DNA of 64,000 nucleotides. Origin: AC-32 sp963755635 (GTDB lineage Bacteria; Actinomycetota; Thermoleophilia; Gaiellales; Gaiellaceae). Below, piece by piece: positions 29,627-37,692 of this stretch (its first letter is position 1; every line of letters begins with the position of its first letter). Location: the NCBI GenBank assembly GCA_963755635.1, contig CAVWKS010000019.1:124001-188000 (forward strand), read 5' to 3'. The notes beneath the pieces were generated by a model. It made no database searches and was not told the origin of the DNA. It saw only the letters and a list, made by a program, of their open reading frames with translations. A program made the translations under genes and the position numbers.

Positions 29627-32137
29627 GTGACTCTCCCCGGCGGCACCGTCACGTTTCTGTTCACCGACATCGAGGGCTCGACGCGCCTGCTGCAGGAGCT
29701 CGGCGACCGGTACCCGGAAGCGCTCGAGGCTCACCGGCGCCTCCTGCGTGAGGCATTCGAGCAGCATGACGGCCATGAGGTAGACACGCAGGGCGATGCG
29801 TTCTTCGTCGCCTTCGGGCGCGCCCAGGATGCAGTCAGGGCAGCGGCGGACGCCCAGCGCTCGCTTGCCGCACACGAGTGGGCCGACGGCCGAGCTCTCC
29901 GAGTGCGAATGGGGATACACACCTGCGAAGCTGCGCCGAGCGGAGACGGGTACGTCGGCATCGGGGTTCACCGCGGCGCACGCATCGCCTCGGCGGGCCA
30001 CGGGAGTCAGGTGCTGCTTTCGACGACCACGCGGAGCCTCATCGAGGAGGAGCCCGGCTCGTTCGCGACCCGCGACCTCGGCGAGCATCGCCTCAAGGAC
30101 CTGACAGGACCGGAGAGGCTCTACCAGCTCGTCGGCGACGGGCTGGAGGCCGAGTTCCCGCCGCTCAAGACGCTCGACAACCGCCCGACAAACCTGCGCC
30201 CGCAGCCGACGCCGCTCGTCGGCCGCAGGCGGGAGCTGGGAGAGGTCTGCGAGCTCGTCGCCGGCGGCTCACGTCTCGTCACGCTGACCGGTCCCGGGGG
30301 CGCGGGCAAGACTCGACTCGCCCTCCAGGCCGCGGCCGAGCTGCTCGACCGGTTCCGGGACGGCGCCTTCTTCGTCCCGCTCGCCGCGGAGACCGATCCG
30401 GAACTGGTGCTACCGACGGTCGCTCAGACGCTCGGCGTGACGAGTGCAGGCCTCCAGACGCTCGAGTCCTACCTCGCCGAGAAGGAGCTGCTGCTGGTGC
30501 TCGACAACCTCGAGCACGTCCTCGACGCGGCACCGCAGATCGCCGAGCTGAGCTCGCAGGGAGACGGCCTCAGGATTCTCACGACGAGCCGTGAGGCCCT
30601 TCGGCTCAGCGGCGAGTCCGTCTATCCGGTCCCCCCGCTGTCGATCGAGGACGAGGCCGTCGAGCTGTTCGCCGTGCGTGCGCAGGCGGCCAGCCCCGAC
30701 TTCGAGCTCGCCGCGAACGTCGAGACCGTGCGCGACCTCTGCGCGCGCCTCGACGGTCTCCCGCTCGCCGTCGAGCTCGCTGCGGCGCGGATCGCCACGA
30801 TCACCCCGGAGGCGATGCTCACTCGCCTCGGCGACAGGCTGAAGCTGCTGGCCGGCGGCGCCCGTGACGTGCCCGAACGCCAGCGGACGATTCGGGGCAC
30901 GCTGGAATGGAGCTACGAGCTTCTGACCGAGGAGGAGCGGGAGCTCTTCGGACGCCTCGGTGTCTTCGCGGGCGGTTTCACCCTCGAGTCCGCGGAGGAC
31001 GTCTGCGGCGCCGACCTCGACGTGCTCGGCTCGCTGGTGGCCAAGAGCCTGGTGCAGCACGCCGAAGGGCGCTACTCGATGCTCGAGACGATCCGCGACT
31101 ACGCCCGGGAGCAGCTCGGAGACGGCCTGGACCAGACCGCCGAGCGTCATGCGGCGCACATGCTGGCGCTCGCGGAGACCGGCTGGCGCGAGAAGGTCGA
31201 GCGCGACGCGTACTGGCTGGGCCGGCTCGCGCCGGAGCTCGACAACATCCGCGCGGCGCTCGACTGGCTCGCCGATCGCGACCCCGAGCGAGGCCTCCGG
31301 CTGGCCGCCTACACGGGCTGGGCGTGGCTGATGCTCTCGCACCTGCGCGAGGGCAGGAGCGAGCTCGAGGCGGCGCTCGAGCCGGGCGGCGGCGACGCCT
31401 GGGCCCGTGCGCTCGCGCTCGCGTGGGCCGGCCAGTGCGCCGCCTACATGGGCGACAGCGAGATAGGCCTCCGCCAGGCGACGGAGGCCCTCGAGCTCTT
31501 TCGGTCACTCGGCGATCGGCTCGAAGAAGCGAGGACGCTCGGCCTGCGGGCGTGGGCGAACTTCTTCGGGGGAAATCTCGAGTCCGCTCGGGAGGACGCC
31601 GAGGAATCGCTCGCGCTGCACCGGTCGCTCGGCGACACCCTCGAGATCACGAGTGCGATCGCGACTCTTGCTCAGATCCTCGTCGCGGAGGGCGACGTCG
31701 ATGCGGTAGAGCCCCTCGCCCGCGAGGCCCTCGAGACGACCCGCGAGCTCGGGTCCGTACGGATCGAGCACTTTGCGCACCATTTCCTCGGCGACTGCGC
31801 GCTCATCCGCGGCGACTCGGCCGGTGCCGCGCCGCACTACCGCAGGAGCCTGGAGACCGCTGTCGAGATCGGCGACCGGGTCGAGATCTTCACCGAGCTC
31901 CAGGGAGTCGCGATGTCGTTGGCAGGACTACGGCGGCTCGACCTCGCCGCCCGGCTGGGCGGCGCTGCCGAGGCAGGTTTCGAGTCGCTCGGGGTCGACC
32001 TGTCCGGAGTCGCGTTCTGGGTCGAGCTGCTCGAGCGCTACCTCGGCCCGGCGCAAACGCAACAGGTGTCCGAGTGGAACGCCGGCCGGCTGCTCGACCT
32101 GGAGCAGGCGGTCGAGCTCGCGCTCGCCGCCGAGTAG
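29627..32137 (+). CDS. Class III cyclase-like domain fused to STAND ATPase and TPR region
   Basis: 836 residues. Residues 1-165 form a class III nucleotide cyclase-like domain with the metal aspartates in FTDIEGST and QGDAFF. The substrate Lys position reads EVDTQGD and the transition-state Asn position reads VHRGARI, so canonical residues are missing. From about residue 200 comes an NB-ARC/STAND ATPase (P-loop GPGGAGKTRL, Walker B LLLVLDNLEHV, SREALRLSGE). The rest is helical TPR-like repeats. No C-terminal LuxR helix-turn-helix is present. It looks like a large signal-integrating protein; whether it makes cAMP is unclear. GTG start, leaderless promoter. Confidence 0.85.
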   Translation: MTLPGGTVTFLFTDIEGSTRLLQELGDRYPEALEAHRRLLREAFEQHDGHEVDTQGDAFFVAFGRAQDAVRAAADAQRSLAAHEWADGRALRVRMGIHTCEAAPSGDGYVGIGVHRGARIASAGHGSQVLLSTTTRSLIEEEPGSFATRDLGEHRLKDLTGPERLYQLVGDGLEAEFPPLKTLDNRPTNLRPQPTPLVGRRRELGEVCELVAGGSRLVTLTGPGGAGKTRLALQAAAELLDRFRDGAFFVPLAAETDPELVLPTVAQTLGVTSAGLQTLESYLAEKELLLVLDNLEHVLDAAPQIAELSSQGDGLRILTTSREALRLSGESVYPVPPLSIEDEAVELFAVRAQAASPDFELAANVETVRDLCARLDGLPLAVELAAARIATITPEAMLTRLGDRLKLLAGGARDVPERQRTIRGTLEWSYELLTEEERELFGRLGVFAGGFTLESAEDVCGADLDVLGSLVAKSLVQHAEGRYSMLETIRDYAREQLGDGLDQTAERHAAHMLALAETGWREKVERDAYWLGRLAPELDNIRAALDWLADRDPERGLRLAAYTGWAWLMLSHLREGRSELEAALEPGGGDAWARALALAWAGQCAAYMGDSEIGLRQATEALELFRSLGDRLEEARTLGLRAWANFFGGNLESAREDAEESLALHRSLGDTLEITSAIATLAQILVAEGDVDAVEPLAREALETTRELGSVRIEHFAHHFLGDCALIRGDSAGAAPHYRRSLETAVEIGDRVEIFTELQGVAMSLAGLRRLDLAARLGGAAEAGFESLGVDLSGVAFWVELLERYLGPAQTQQVSEWNAGRLLDLEQAVELALAAE

Positions 32138-32154
32138 CCCTGACCGCCCTTTTG

Positions 32155-32166
32155 TACGGTAAGGCC
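32155..32166 (+). promoter_or_regulatory. Leaderless promoter box of cyclase gene 2
   Basis: TTTTGTACGGTAAGGCC then GTG: TACGGT ends 6 bases before the start, matching the promoter of the upstream paralogue. Confidence 0.55.
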
Positions 32167-32928
32167 GTGACTCTCCCCGGCGGCACCGTCACGTTCCTGT
32201 TCACGGACATCGAGGGCTCGACGCGCCTGCTGCAGGAACTGGGCGACGACTACGGCCAGGTCGTCACCGACCACCGCCGGATCCTGCGCGACGTCTTCGG
32301 CGCGGCGGGCGGCAGCGAGGTGGACACGCAGGGCGACGCGTTCTTCTACTCGTTCACACGCGCGCGCGACGCGGTGCGCGGCGCGGTCGACGGGCAGCGC
32401 GCGCTGGCCGCGCACGAGTGGCCCGGCGGCGCCGAGGTGCGCGTCCGGATGGGCCTGCACACCGGCGAGCCGCACGTCGGCGAAGAGGGTTACGTCGGCC
32501 TCGACGTCGTGCGCGCGGCGCGCATCTGCTCGGCCGGCCACGGCGGCCAGATCCTCGTCTCCGAGACGACGAGGGCGCTGATCGGGAACGACCTGCCCGA
32601 CGGCGTCAGCGTCCGTGACCTCGGCGAGCAGCACCTGAAGGACGTCCAGCACGAGCACGTCTACCAGCTCTCGCTCGCCGAGGCCGAGGACCGCTTCCCG
32701 CCGCTCAAGTCGACCCCCCGGCCGGGAAGTCCGACGCTCGAGGCCCGCTTCGAGCAGCGGATCTCCGACTACGTCGAGCGCCAGATCGAATCGGCGTTCA
32801 GCGGCGAGACGCACCCCGGCAAGCTCGCGGCCGGCGGCATGGGCCTCGCGGCCGGAGGGATCGGGATCCTCGTGCTGTTCGTAGCCGCGATCGTCGCGAT
32901 CGTGCTCCTCGTCAAGCTCGTCGTGTGA
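32167..32928 (+). CDS. Membrane-anchored class III cyclase-like protein
   Basis: 253 residues. The N-terminal cyclase domain is a close paralogue of the preceding gene (identical first residues MTLPGGTVTFLFTDIEGST, then EVDTQGDAFFYSF and VVRAARI, so the substrate Lys and the Asn are again replaced). A linker follows, and the C-terminus is a single membrane helix (about 230-250, GILVLFVAAIVAIVLLVKLVV) preceded by a Gly-rich turn. The catalytic domain would face the cytoplasm. The stop overlaps the next start as GTGA. Confidence 0.82.
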   Translation: MTLPGGTVTFLFTDIEGSTRLLQELGDDYGQVVTDHRRILRDVFGAAGGSEVDTQGDAFFYSFTRARDAVRGAVDGQRALAAHEWPGGAEVRVRMGLHTGEPHVGEEGYVGLDVVRAARICSAGHGGQILVSETTRALIGNDLPDGVSVRDLGEQHLKDVQHEHVYQLSLAEAEDRFPPLKSTPRPGSPTLEARFEQRISDYVERQIESAFSGETHPGKLAAGGMGLAAGGIGILVLFVAAIVAIVLLVKLVV

Positions 32929-33461
32929 CCGTGCTCGAGACCGAGCGCCTGCTCCTGCGCGAGCCGGTGCCCGCCGACGCCCAAGCGTTCGCCCCGATGT
33001 ACGCCGACCCGGAGGTGACGCGCTACCTCGGCGACGGCCGCACGCTCACGTCCAAAGAGACCGAGCGCTCGGTCAAGCGGATGATCGACGGCTGGGCGGC
33101 CGACGGCTTGGGTCTCTTCACGACGATCCGCAAGGAGGACGAGGCGGTGATCGGGCGCGTCGGCCTGATCCTCTGGGACCCGGAGACCTGGAAGACGGTT
33201 CGCTCGAGCCACGGCGGCCCGACCGAGCTCGAGGTCGGCTACACGCTCGGCCGGCCGTACTGGGGCCATGGGTACGCGAGCGAGGCGGCGGCTGCCTCGC
33301 GCGACTTCGCGCTCGAGCGGCTCGGCGCGCGCCGGCTGATCGCGCTGATCATCCGCGGCAACTCTGCATCCGAGAACGTCGCGCGCAAGCTCGGGTTCGT
33401 CTACGAGCGCGACATCCCGTTCGGCCGCCGCGAGGCCCAGCTGTTCGCCCTCGAGACGTGA
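32925..33461 (+). CDS. GNAT acetyltransferase, RimJ-like (copy 1)
   Basis: 178 residues, starting LETERLLLREPVPADAQAF, the RimJ/RimL-type N-acetyltransferase opening. It has GYTLGRPYWGHGYASEAAAA (acetyl-CoA binding) and SENVARKLGFVYERD. Such enzymes acetylate protein N-termini or small molecules; target unknown. Overlaps its neighbours by GTGA on both sides and is a tandem paralogue of the next gene. Confidence 0.88.
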   Translation: MTVLETERLLLREPVPADAQAFAPMYADPEVTRYLGDGRTLTSKETERSVKRMIDGWAADGLGLFTTIRKEDEAVIGRVGLILWDPETWKTVRSSHGGPTELEVGYTLGRPYWGHGYASEAAAASRDFALERLGARRLIALIIRGNSASENVARKLGFVYERDIPFGRREAQLFALET

Positions 33462-34012
33462 AGCTCGAGACCGAGCGCCTGCTGCTGCGCGTTCCCGAGC
33501 CGGGCGACGCCGACGGCTATCTCGCGGTCTTCAGCGACCCGCAAGTCGCCGCGTTTCTGCGCACGACGCCGCAAACGCGCGAAGACAACGTGCGAGGGGT
33601 CGAGCGCATGCGGCACCACTGGGAGCGGTACGGGATCGGCCTGTTCAGCGTCATCCGCAAGGACGACGAGCGCCTGCTCGGGCGCGTCGGCTTCCTCATG
33701 TGGGACCCCGAGCGCTGGGTCGGCGCGATGCGTGAGGACCTCGAGGGCGACGGGCTCGAGCTGGAGATCGGCTGGACGCTCGGCAGCGAGCACTGGAACC
33801 GCGGCTACGCGACCGAGGCGGCGCTCGCCTGCCGCGACTGGGCGCTCGGCGAGCGCGGCTACACGCGCCTGATCTCGCTGATCGCCCACGGGAACACGGG
33901 CTCGATCCGTGTGGCCGAGAAGATCGGCGAGTCGTTCGAGCGCGACATCGAGCGCCCGGATCTCGACTACACGCTCGGGCTCTGGTCGCTCGGTGAGAGG
34001 ATGGCCGAGTGA
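33458..34012 (+). CDS. GNAT acetyltransferase, RimJ-like (copy 2)
   Basis: 184 residues, beginning KLETERLLLRVPEPGDADGY. It has the acetyl-CoA motif EIGWTLGSEHWNRGYATEAA and NTGSIRVAEKIGESFERD. Same architecture as the preceding gene, and probably a tandem duplication that has diverged. GTGA overlaps link it to copy 1 and to the PLP decarboxylase, so all four plus-strand genes may form one transcript. Confidence 0.88.
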   Translation: MKLETERLLLRVPEPGDADGYLAVFSDPQVAAFLRTTPQTREDNVRGVERMRHHWERYGIGLFSVIRKDDERLLGRVGFLMWDPERWVGAMREDLEGDGLELEIGWTLGSEHWNRGYATEAALACRDWALGERGYTRLISLIAHGNTGSIRVAEKIGESFERDIERPDLDYTLGLWSLGERMAE

Positions 34013-35388
34013 GCGACCCGCGTGAGCTCCTGCGCAGGACGGCAGAGCTGGCGGCGGACTACATCGCGAGCCTCGATGACCGATCGGTCTACCCGCGCGT
34101 GCAGCCCGGCGAGCTGCGCGCAGTACTCGGCGGGCCGCTCCCCGAAGAGCCGCTCGAAGCCGAGCAAGTGGTCGAGGAGCTCGCCGCCGCCGCGGAGCCG
34201 GGGCTCGTGGCGATGGGCAGTGGCCGCTACTTCGGCTTCGTGATCGGCGGCGCGCTCCCGGCCGCGCTCGCCGCGGACTGGCTCACCTCCGCCTGGGACC
34301 AGAACGCCGGCCTGTATGTCGGCGGGCCGTCGGCCTCGGTTGTCGAGCAGGTGACCAACGAGTGGCTGCTCGACCTGCTCGGCCTGCCCGCCGGGTGCTC
34401 GGTCGGCTACGTCACCGGGACACAGATGGCGCACGTGACGGGGCTTGCGGCCGCCCGGTGGCACGTGCTCGACGCGGTCGGCTGGGACGTCGGCTCGCAG
34501 GGCCTCTGCGGCGCGCCGCCTGTGCGCGTGCTCGTCGGCGAGAAACGCCACGTCACCGTCGACCGCGCGCTGCGCCTGCTCGGGCTGGGCGCACCGACGG
34601 TCGTCGCCGCCGACGAGCAGGGGAGGCTTGTCCCGGCGGCGCTGCGCGAGGCGCTCGGCGACCAGCCGACGATCGTCTGCGCGCAGGCCGGCGAGGTGAA
34701 CACCGGCGCCTTCGACCCGCTACCGGAGATCGCAGACCTTGCCGAGGCCGCCGGCGCCTGGCTGCACGTCGACGGTGCTTTCGGGATCTGGGCCGCGGTC
34801 TCACCGCGCCTGCGGCACCTGGTCACCGGCATCGAGCGCGCGGATTCCTGGACGACCGACGCCCACAAGTGGCTGAACGTTCCCTACGACTCGGGGATCG
34901 TCCTCTGCAGGCATCCCGAGTCGCACCGCGCGGCGATGACGATCGCTGCCTCGTACCTGATCCAGGACGAAGGCGAACGGCAAGTTCGCGACCAGGTCGA
35001 CTGGGTGCCGGAGTTCTCGCGCCGCGCGCGCGGTTTCGCGGTCTACGCCGCGCTGCGCTCACTCGGGCGCCGTGGCCTCACCGAGCTGGTCGAGCGCTGC
35101 TGCGACGGCGCCGCGCGCTTCGCCCGCGCGATCGCGGAGCTGGACGGCGTCGAGGTGCTCAACGAGGTCGTCCTCAACCAGGTGCTCTTCCGCTTCGACA
35201 CCGACGAGCGCACGGACGAGGTGCTACAGCGCGTGCAAGAGGAGGGCCGCGTCTGGATGAGCGGAACGACGTGGGACGGGCGCAAGGCGATCCGGCTGTC
35301 CGTCTCGAACTGGCAGACCGGCGACGCGGAGATCGACCTGGCGGTGGACGCCTTCCGCCGCGCCTACGGCCAGTTGCCGGCGCGGTAG
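34009..35388 (+). CDS. PLP-dependent decarboxylase (group II / aromatic-acid type)
   Basis: 459 residues of the pyridoxal-dependent decarboxylase family. PLP lysine about K287 in SWTTDAHKWLNVPYDSG; HVDGAFGIWA is the Asp motif for the pyridine nitrogen; GYVTGTQMAHVTGLAAAR binds phosphate. Relatives decarboxylate tyrosine, tryptophan, glutamate or act as aldolases; the substrate cannot be read from sequence. Its end overlaps the convergent lyase gene by 25 bases. Confidence 0.85.
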   Translation: MSDPRELLRRTAELAADYIASLDDRSVYPRVQPGELRAVLGGPLPEEPLEAEQVVEELAAAAEPGLVAMGSGRYFGFVIGGALPAALAADWLTSAWDQNAGLYVGGPSASVVEQVTNEWLLDLLGLPAGCSVGYVTGTQMAHVTGLAAARWHVLDAVGWDVGSQGLCGAPPVRVLVGEKRHVTVDRALRLLGLGAPTVVAADEQGRLVPAALREALGDQPTIVCAQAGEVNTGAFDPLPEIADLAEAAGAWLHVDGAFGIWAAVSPRLRHLVTGIERADSWTTDAHKWLNVPYDSGIVLCRHPESHRAAMTIAASYLIQDEGERQVRDQVDWVPEFSRRARGFAVYAALRSLGRRGLTELVERCCDGAARFARAIAELDGVEVLNEVVLNQVLFRFDTDERTDEVLQRVQEEGRVWMSGTTWDGRKAIRLSVSNWQTGDAEIDLAVDAFRRAYGQLPAR

Positions 35389-36215
35389 AGCTGGCCTTCG
35401 AGCTTCCGGCCGAGGATTCCCTCGAGCCACTGCGAGATCCCGATCAGCGCGTCGAGGTCTATGCCCGTCTCGATCCCCTCGCGCTCGAGCAGGTAGACGA
35501 GGTCCTCGGTCGCGATGTTCCCGCTTGCGCGCGGCGCGTACGGGCAGCCGCCGAGCCCGCCGACCGAGGCGTCGAGGACGGTCGCGCCGGCCTCCAGCGC
35601 GGCGAGCGCGTTGGCGTAGCCGGTGTTGCGCGTGTTGTGGCCGTGGAAGCCGGCCGCGCCGGTGCTCGCGATCAGCTCCCCCACCTCACTCGGCACGGCG
35701 ACGCCGATCGTGTCAGCCAGGACGACCTCCGCGGCCCCGAAGCGCGAGGCGAGCTCGCGCACGCGTCCCGGGTCGACGCGACCCTCGAACGGACAGCCGA
35801 AGGCGACGCTGATCGTGACGGTCGCAGGCACGCCCACCGCCGAGAGGATCCGCGCGACGCGATCGGTGGCCTCCGCGAGCGACGCGTTGCCGTTCCGCCG
35901 GTTGAACTCCTCCGTCGCGCCGAGGGTTGCGTTCAGCCGGTCGAGGCCCGCGGCCGCGAAGCGCTCGGCGCCTTGCTCGTTGAGGACGAGCCCCGAGTAC
36001 TCGGTGCCGTCTCGCCGTTCGATTCCCGCGACGACCTCCTCCGCGCCGGCCATCTGCGGGACGCGGTCCGGGCGCACGAAGCTGACCGCCTCGACCCGCG
36101 GCAGCCCGGCCGCGGCGAGCCGGTTGACGAGCTCCGCCCGGACGCCCGGCTCGAGCACCTCCGACTCGTTCTGGAGGCCGTCGCGCGGCCCGACGTCGCA
36201 GAGAACGAGCGGCAA
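35364..36215 (-). CDS. Hydroxymethylglutaryl-CoA lyase family enzyme
   Basis: 283 residues, TIM-barrel DRE-TIM metallolyase. DVGPRDGLQNE is the catalytic N-terminal motif, HGHNTRNTGYANALAAL contains metal-ligand histidines, and GGCPYAPRASGNIATEDLVYLL is the flexible catalytic Cys loop typical of HMG-CoA lyase. The reaction would be HMG-CoA to acetyl-CoA and acetoacetate, or a related acyl-CoA lyase. TTG start immediately after the PPOX stop codon; probably cotranscribed with it. Confidence 0.88.
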   Translation of the reverse strand: MPLVLCDVGPRDGLQNESEVLEPGVRAELVNRLAAAGLPRVEAVSFVRPDRVPQMAGAEEVVAGIERRDGTEYSGLVLNEQGAERFAAAGLDRLNATLGATEEFNRRNGNASLAEATDRVARILSAVGVPATVTISVAFGCPFEGRVDPGRVRELASRFGAAEVVLADTIGVAVPSEVGELIASTGAAGFHGHNTRNTGYANALAALEAGATVLDASVGGLGGCPYAPRASGNIATEDLVYLLEREGIETGIDLDALIGISQWLEGILGRKLEGQLYRAGNWP

Positions 36216-36617
36216 CTACTCGTCGAGCCCGGTCGTCTCGACGCGGTTCGGGTGAATTCTCACGGTGATCCGCTGCTCCTCCGGCTTGCGCCACGGATAC
36301 TCGTCCTGGCCGAGGTACTTCTTCGCCAGCTTGTCGATCTGGTCGTCGGCGCCCTTGGTCGTCAGCTCGGCGCTGCCGTCGATCGAGACCCAGCGGTAGG
36401 CGTTCTCGGGGTCGACCACGATCAGGGCCACGCGTGGGTCGTTCCGCAGGTAGCGCTCCTTCGCGCGGCCGACCGCGGTGTTGAACGTCACGCCCTCGTC
36501 GTCGACGTCCACCCAGACGACCGTCGTGTGCGGCGAGCCGTTGGGTCGCAGGGTCGTCACCTCGCCCACGAACGGCTCCTCGAGGAACTTGCGCGCCTTC
36601 TCGTCGAGCGTTGCCAT
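36216..36617 (-). CDS. PPOX-type F420/FMN-dependent oxidoreductase
   Basis: 133 residues, split-barrel flavin-binding protein: LRPNGSPHTTVVWVDVDDEG, RAKERYLRNDPRVALIVVDP and WVSIDGSAEL are typical of the actinobacterial PPOX family that uses F420 or FMN. AAGGAGG lies before the ATG, in contrast to the leaderless neighbours. Its promoter box TAGGCG (36638-36643, minus strand) overlaps that of the divergent serine hydrolase. Confidence 0.87.
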   Translation of the reverse strand: MATLDEKARKFLEEPFVGEVTTLRPNGSPHTTVVWVDVDDEGVTFNTAVGRAKERYLRNDPRVALIVVDPENAYRWVSIDGSAELTTKGADDQIDKLAKKYLGQDEYPWRKPEEQRITVRIHPNRVETTGLDE

Positions 36618-36637
36618 CCCACCTCCTTGTCCGGTGC

Positions 36638-36656
36638 CGCCTAGGCTAGTCACTCG
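36638..36656. promoter_or_regulatory. Overlapping divergent promoter boxes
   Basis: The sequence around CGCCTAGGCTAG contains TAGGCT on the plus strand (36642-36647, 9 bases before the serine hydrolase ATG) and TAGGCG on the minus strand (36638-36643, about 20 bases before the PPOX ATG). The two boxes share two bases, so polymerase binding for the two genes should be mutually exclusive. Confidence 0.5.
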
Positions 36657-37691
36657 ATGGGACTCGACGCCGACCTCGATGCCGCCGTCGCGGGCGGCCT
36701 GACCGGGGCCGTCGCGGTCGCCGTGAGGCCCGGCTTCCGCTGGGAGGGAGCGAGCGGGGTCGCGGACGTGCGGACCGGCGAGGCGCTGACGCAGGAGCAC
36801 CGCTTCCGCATCGCCAGCGTCACCAAGACCTTCGTCGCCGCGCTCGCGCTCCTGCTCGTCGAGGAGGGCGTCTTCGAGCTCGACGGCGATGCCGGCCCGC
36901 TCGCGGAGGGCGCGACGATCCGGCAGCTGCTGAACCACACGGCCGGCTTCCCGAACTTCGAGGACGACGTGATCGCGATGTTCGAGCCCTACCGGCAGGA
37001 TCTCGCGCACCGCACGGAGCTGGGCCCGGACGAGATGCTCGCGGCGGTCAAGGCGAAGCCGCGCCGGTTTCCGCCCGGCGAGGGCTGGTCGTACTCCGGC
37101 AGCAACTACCAGATCCTCGGGCTGATCATCGAGGACGCGACCGGCGCGAGCCTGCGCGAGGAGCTGAGGCGCCGCATCCTCGACCCGCTGGAGCTCGCCG
37201 ACACCGAGCTGCCGCCGGACGGCGGCCCGGTGGCCGGGATGGCGCGCGGCTACCTGCCGCCGGACAACGTGCTGCTTCCCGGGCCGGAGCTCGTCGACGT
37301 GACCGACCTCGACCTGCCGTACAACCCGGCCGGCGGCGGCATGGTCTCGACGGCGCGCGACGTGGCGGCGTTCCTCGAAGCGCTGCTCGGAGGCCGGTTG
37401 CTGTCGTCCGAGTCGCGCGCGGAGCTGCTCCGGACCGTGCCCTCCGACTGGCCCGAGTCCGACGAGTACGGGCTCGGGATCGAGCGGGTCACGTCGCTGA
37501 TGGGCATCTCCCCGTCACCCTGCGGGCACGCGTGGGGACACTTCGGCTTCTCGGCGGGTTACGGGACGATCGCGCTGGCGAGCGAGTCGGGCGATCGCCA
37601 GGTCGTGCTGCTCACGAACGGCGACATCGTCACCACGGACGACCACTGGGACGCCCTCGGCCGCGTGGTCTGGCCCGCGTACTGTCGCTGA
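36657..37691 (+). CDS. Serine hydrolase, beta-lactamase/DD-peptidase family
   Basis: 344 residues of the class C beta-lactamase-related group. Catalytic SxxK is IASVTKTF (about residue 58), YxN is YSGSNYQI, and the third motif is HFGFSAGYG. No signal peptide is obvious, so it may be a cytoplasmic esterase or peptidase rather than a cell-wall enzyme. TAGGCT ends 9 bases before ATG. Confidence 0.87.
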   Translation: MGLDADLDAAVAGGLTGAVAVAVRPGFRWEGASGVADVRTGEALTQEHRFRIASVTKTFVAALALLLVEEGVFELDGDAGPLAEGATIRQLLNHTAGFPNFEDDVIAMFEPYRQDLAHRTELGPDEMLAAVKAKPRRFPPGEGWSYSGSNYQILGLIIEDATGASLREELRRRILDPLELADTELPPDGGPVAGMARGYLPPDNVLLPGPELVDVTDLDLPYNPAGGGMVSTARDVAAFLEALLGGRLLSSESRAELLRTVPSDWPESDEYGLGIERVTSLMGISPSPCGHAWGHFGFSAGYGTIALASESGDRQVVLLTNGDIVTTDDHWDALGRVVWPAYCR

Positions 37692-37692
37692 G

